The position numbers and the translations under genes are program-made. A stretch of 16,218 nt of DNA from positions 1 to 16,218 of the forward strand of contig JBEKBO010000104.1 of assembly GCA_050015355.1 (NCBI GenBank), given 5' to 3'. Source of the DNA: CAWBRT01 sp050015355. Lineage in GTDB: Bacteria > Acidobacteriota > Terriglobia > Terriglobales > Acidobacteriaceae. Below, in pieces: positions 14,877 to 16,218 of this stretch. Under the pieces are notes generated by a model. That model ran no database searches, was not told where the DNA came from, and saw only the letters and a program-made list of their open reading frames with translations. Positions within the stretch are counted from its first letter, which is position 1, and every line of letters begins with the position of its first letter.

Positions 14877-15356
14877 TCAATTATCCAGTGCCAGTTCGGT
14901 TGTTTTACGCACTGTGCGCAAAGCAAACGAAGACTGGACGCGCAGCACCCCAGGCAGGCCGGTAAGTTTGTCATGGACGCGCATGTAATCCAAGTTGTCC
15001 TTAATGATCACCCGCAGCAGATAATCGAAGTCGCCTGACATGAGATAACACTCCATGACTTCCGGTACGGCGGCTACCGTCTTTTCGAACTGCTGCAGTT
15101 TCTCCTTCTGCTGCCCCTCCAGGGTAACCCTGACAAACACGTTGCCCGGTTTTCCGACGGCGGCCTGATTGATCAACATCACATATCGATCAATAATGCC
15201 GCTCTGTTCCAGCAGGCGAACACGGCGCAGGCAGGCCGATTCGGAAAGTCCGACCCGGTCGGCAAGCTGCACATTTGACACACGGCCGTCCTTCTGCAGC
15301 ACTCTCAAAATGGCTCGATCGATCTTGTCAATGTCGCAGGTTGGCATATTCTGCAT
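14877..15356 (-). CDS. Lrp/AsnC family transcriptional regulator, probable regulator of ald
   Basis: A 159-residue regulator of the usual family length. The N-terminal winged helix-turn-helix is CDIDKIDRAILRVLQKDGRV with LADRVGLSESACLRRVRLLEQSGII (31-55). The C-terminal RAM (ligand-binding, oligomerising) domain spans about 70-145, with VMECYLMSGDFDYLLRV (100-116). The start at 15356 (MQNM) is chosen because AGAGGA lies about six bases upstream. The frame stays open to 15611, but that extension covers the control region and the start of the divergent gene. Divergent Lrp-type regulators of alanine dehydrogenase are known in other bacteria (AldR type) and respond to alanine. The same role here is inferred from the 160-base divergent arrangement and the candidate operator. 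Confidence 0.9.
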   Translation of the reverse strand: MQNMPTCDIDKIDRAILRVLQKDGRVSNVQLADRVGLSESACLRRVRLLEQSGIIDRYVMLINQAAVGKPGNVFVRVTLEGQQKEKLQQFEKTVAAVPEVMECYLMSGDFDYLLRVIIKDNLDYMRVHDKLTGLPGVLRVQSSFALRTVRKTTELALDN

Positions 15357-15418
15357 ATAAATCCTCTTTAATTGAAGCAATCCATCAATACCTGCGATTT
15401 TAGTCGAATATTTGCAAG

Positions 15419-15442
15419 ATAGCATTTTGTTTTTATTGCTAT
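15419..15442. promoter_or_regulatory. Candidate Lrp-type operator between regulator and ald
   Basis: ATAGCA (15419-15424) and TGCTAT (15437-15442) form a perfect inverted repeat around a 12-base A/T-rich centre (TTTTGTTTTTAT) in the 160-base divergent intergenic region. Lrp/AsnC proteins bind A/T-rich sites with dyad symmetry, and this is the clearest one in the gap. The surrounding bases (about 15360-15442) are markedly A/T-rich compared with the rest of the window, as expected for a bendable regulatory region. Binding is inferred, not shown. Confidence 0.45.
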
Positions 15443-15516
15443 GCTCTGACCGTAACTCATTACGTGTGCTGCCTGCTCCGCAAGCGCAACGCACAGTTAT
15501 ATGAAGGGAGTTTGAC

Positions 15517-16218
15517 ATGATCGTCGGGATTCTGAAGGAAATCAAAGTCGAAGAGAATCGCGTCTGCATGACCCCGGCCGGAGTCGAGTTCATGACTGGC
15601 AACGGCCACAAGGTACTGGTGGAAACATCGGCAGGTGTCGGCAGCGGTTTCAGCGATGAAGCCTATCGCCAGGCCGGAGCGGAAATCGTGAGCACCCCGC
15701 GCGAGATCTATAAACGCGCCGGGCTGGTCATGCACGTCAAGGAACCCCAACCGTCCGAATACGAGATGATTCGCGAGGGGCAGATCGTGTTTACCTATTT
15801 CCATTTTGCCGCAGCGGAAGGGCTGACCAGGGCGATGATCAAACGGCGCTGCATCTGTGTCGCATACGAAACCATCGTAGGCGCCGACAACAGCCTGCCG
15901 CTTTTGACCCCCATGAGTGAGGTGGCCGGGCGAATGGCAGTTCAGCAGGGTGCCAAGTATATTGAACGGGCCCAGGGCGGGCGAGGTGTCCTGCTGGGCG
16001 GTGTCCCGGGCGTGGCACCCGCCACGGTGCTGGTCCTGGGAGGCGGGGTGGTCGGCACCCATGCTGCACAAATGGCATGTGGCCTGGGCGCCAAGGTCTA
16101 TCTGTTGGATACGAACCTTGACCGTCTGCGCCATCTCTCCGAGGTCATGCCCAAAAACTGTTTCCCGATGATGTCTTCACCGGCAGCCATTCGGGAATTG
16201 GTACAGGAGGCCGATGTG
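15517..16218 (+). CDS. ald: Alanine dehydrogenase, 3' end beyond the window
   Basis: The first 234 codons of an NAD-dependent L-alanine dehydrogenase, which interconverts alanine with pyruvate and ammonia. The frame is open to the right edge; family members have about 370 residues. It opens MIVGILKEIKVEENRVCMTP and has the pyruvate/alanine-binding Arg15, Lys75 (HVKEPQPSEY) and His96 (FTYFHFAAAE) at the same numbers as in characterised enzymes. LLTPMSEVAGRMAVQQGAKY (129-148) and the Rossmann loop VLVLGGGVVGTHAAQMA (171-187) follow. The ATG has GAAGGGAG six bases upstream. It is divergent from the Lrp/AsnC gene, which suggests alanine-responsive control. The catalytic Asp of the second half is out of view. 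Confidence 0.95.
   Translation, partial: MIVGILKEIKVEENRVCMTPAGVEFMTGNGHKVLVETSAGVGSGFSDEAYRQAGAEIVSTPREIYKRAGLVMHVKEPQPSEYEMIREGQIVFTYFHFAAAEGLTRAMIKRRCICVAYETIVGADNSLPLLTPMSEVAGRMAVQQGAKYIERAQGGRGVLLGGVPGVAPATVLVLGGGVVGTHAAQMACGLGAKVYLLDTNLDRLRHLSEVMPKNCFPMMSSPAAIRELVQEADV

Noticed and set aside
12290..15356. Acylase and Lrp-type genes as one operon
   Set aside because: The genes share a strand, but the 151-base gap contains a good promoter for the acylase, so independent transcription is more likely.
14877..15611. Longer 244-residue version of the Lrp-type regulator
   Set aside because: The extra N-terminal 85 residues cover the A/T-rich control region and the ald start, and lack conservation; the ATG at 15356 has a good ribosome binding site and gives the usual family length.
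1..16218. Search for CRISPR arrays, tRNA genes, complete insertion sequences, toxin-antitoxin or phage-defence genes
   Set aside because: Reading both strands showed no regular spaced repeats, cloverleaf genes, transposase motifs or defence-gene motifs that could be supported.

Overview
The window is GC-rich chromosomal DNA from a proteobacterium. The mix of genes (isopropylmalate/tartrate-type dehydrogenase, OtnC-like class II aldolase, ACS-type MFS porter, SDR plus aldehyde dehydrogenase pair, penicillin acylase family enzyme, AsnC-type regulator divergent from alanine dehydrogenase) would suit a metabolically versatile betaproteobacterium of the Burkholderiales. That placement is inference from gene content only. 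I see no rRNA, tRNA, CRISPR array, complete insertion sequence or defence system.

Layout, left to right. (1) Positions 1-2096, minus strand: a damaged hydroxy-acid or sugar-acid catabolic cluster. It holds an apparently intact isocitrate/isopropylmalate-family dehydrogenase (598-1701), a class II aldolase cut off after about 92 residues (1704-2096), a 47-residue stub of a D-2-hydroxyacid dehydrogenase (110-253), and a doubtful cupin-like stub (1688-1789). (2) 2184-4769, minus: a large membrane sensor histidine kinase with no adjacent response regulator. (3) 5022-6239, minus: an EntS-like MFS exporter. (4) 6383-8624, minus: a two-gene unit of aldehyde dehydrogenase followed by a short-chain dehydrogenase. 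(5) 8625-9372: about 750 bases with no recognisable gene but two short coding-like plus-strand reading frames. (6) 9373-10353, plus: a zinc-free quinone-oxidoreductase-type MDR enzyme, followed by what looks like the N-terminal stub of a LysE/RhtB exporter. (7) 10675-11994, minus: an ACS-family MFS uptake porter. Beyond its start lies a C-terminal stub of what looks like an alpha/beta hydrolase (plus strand), then a perfect 12-bp hairpin terminator. (8) 12290-14725, minus: an exported penicillin-acylase-family Ntn hydrolase with a good sigma70-like promoter. (9) 14877-15356, minus: a Lrp/AsnC regulator, divergent from alanine dehydrogenase (15517 to the right edge, cut by the window), with a candidate Lrp-type operator between them.

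How the genes fit together. The dehydrogenases, aldolase remnant and MFS porters suggest small organic or sugar acids as substrates. The acylase could release amino acids or other amines outside the cytoplasm, and the Lrp/ald pair handles alanine. These links rest on adjacency only.

The most noteworthy property is decay. Several intergenic stretches contain recognisable ends of genes whose remainder is missing. This suggests repeated deletions in a lineage losing catabolic genes, not a new system. I did not find convincing evidence of an undescribed multi-gene system.
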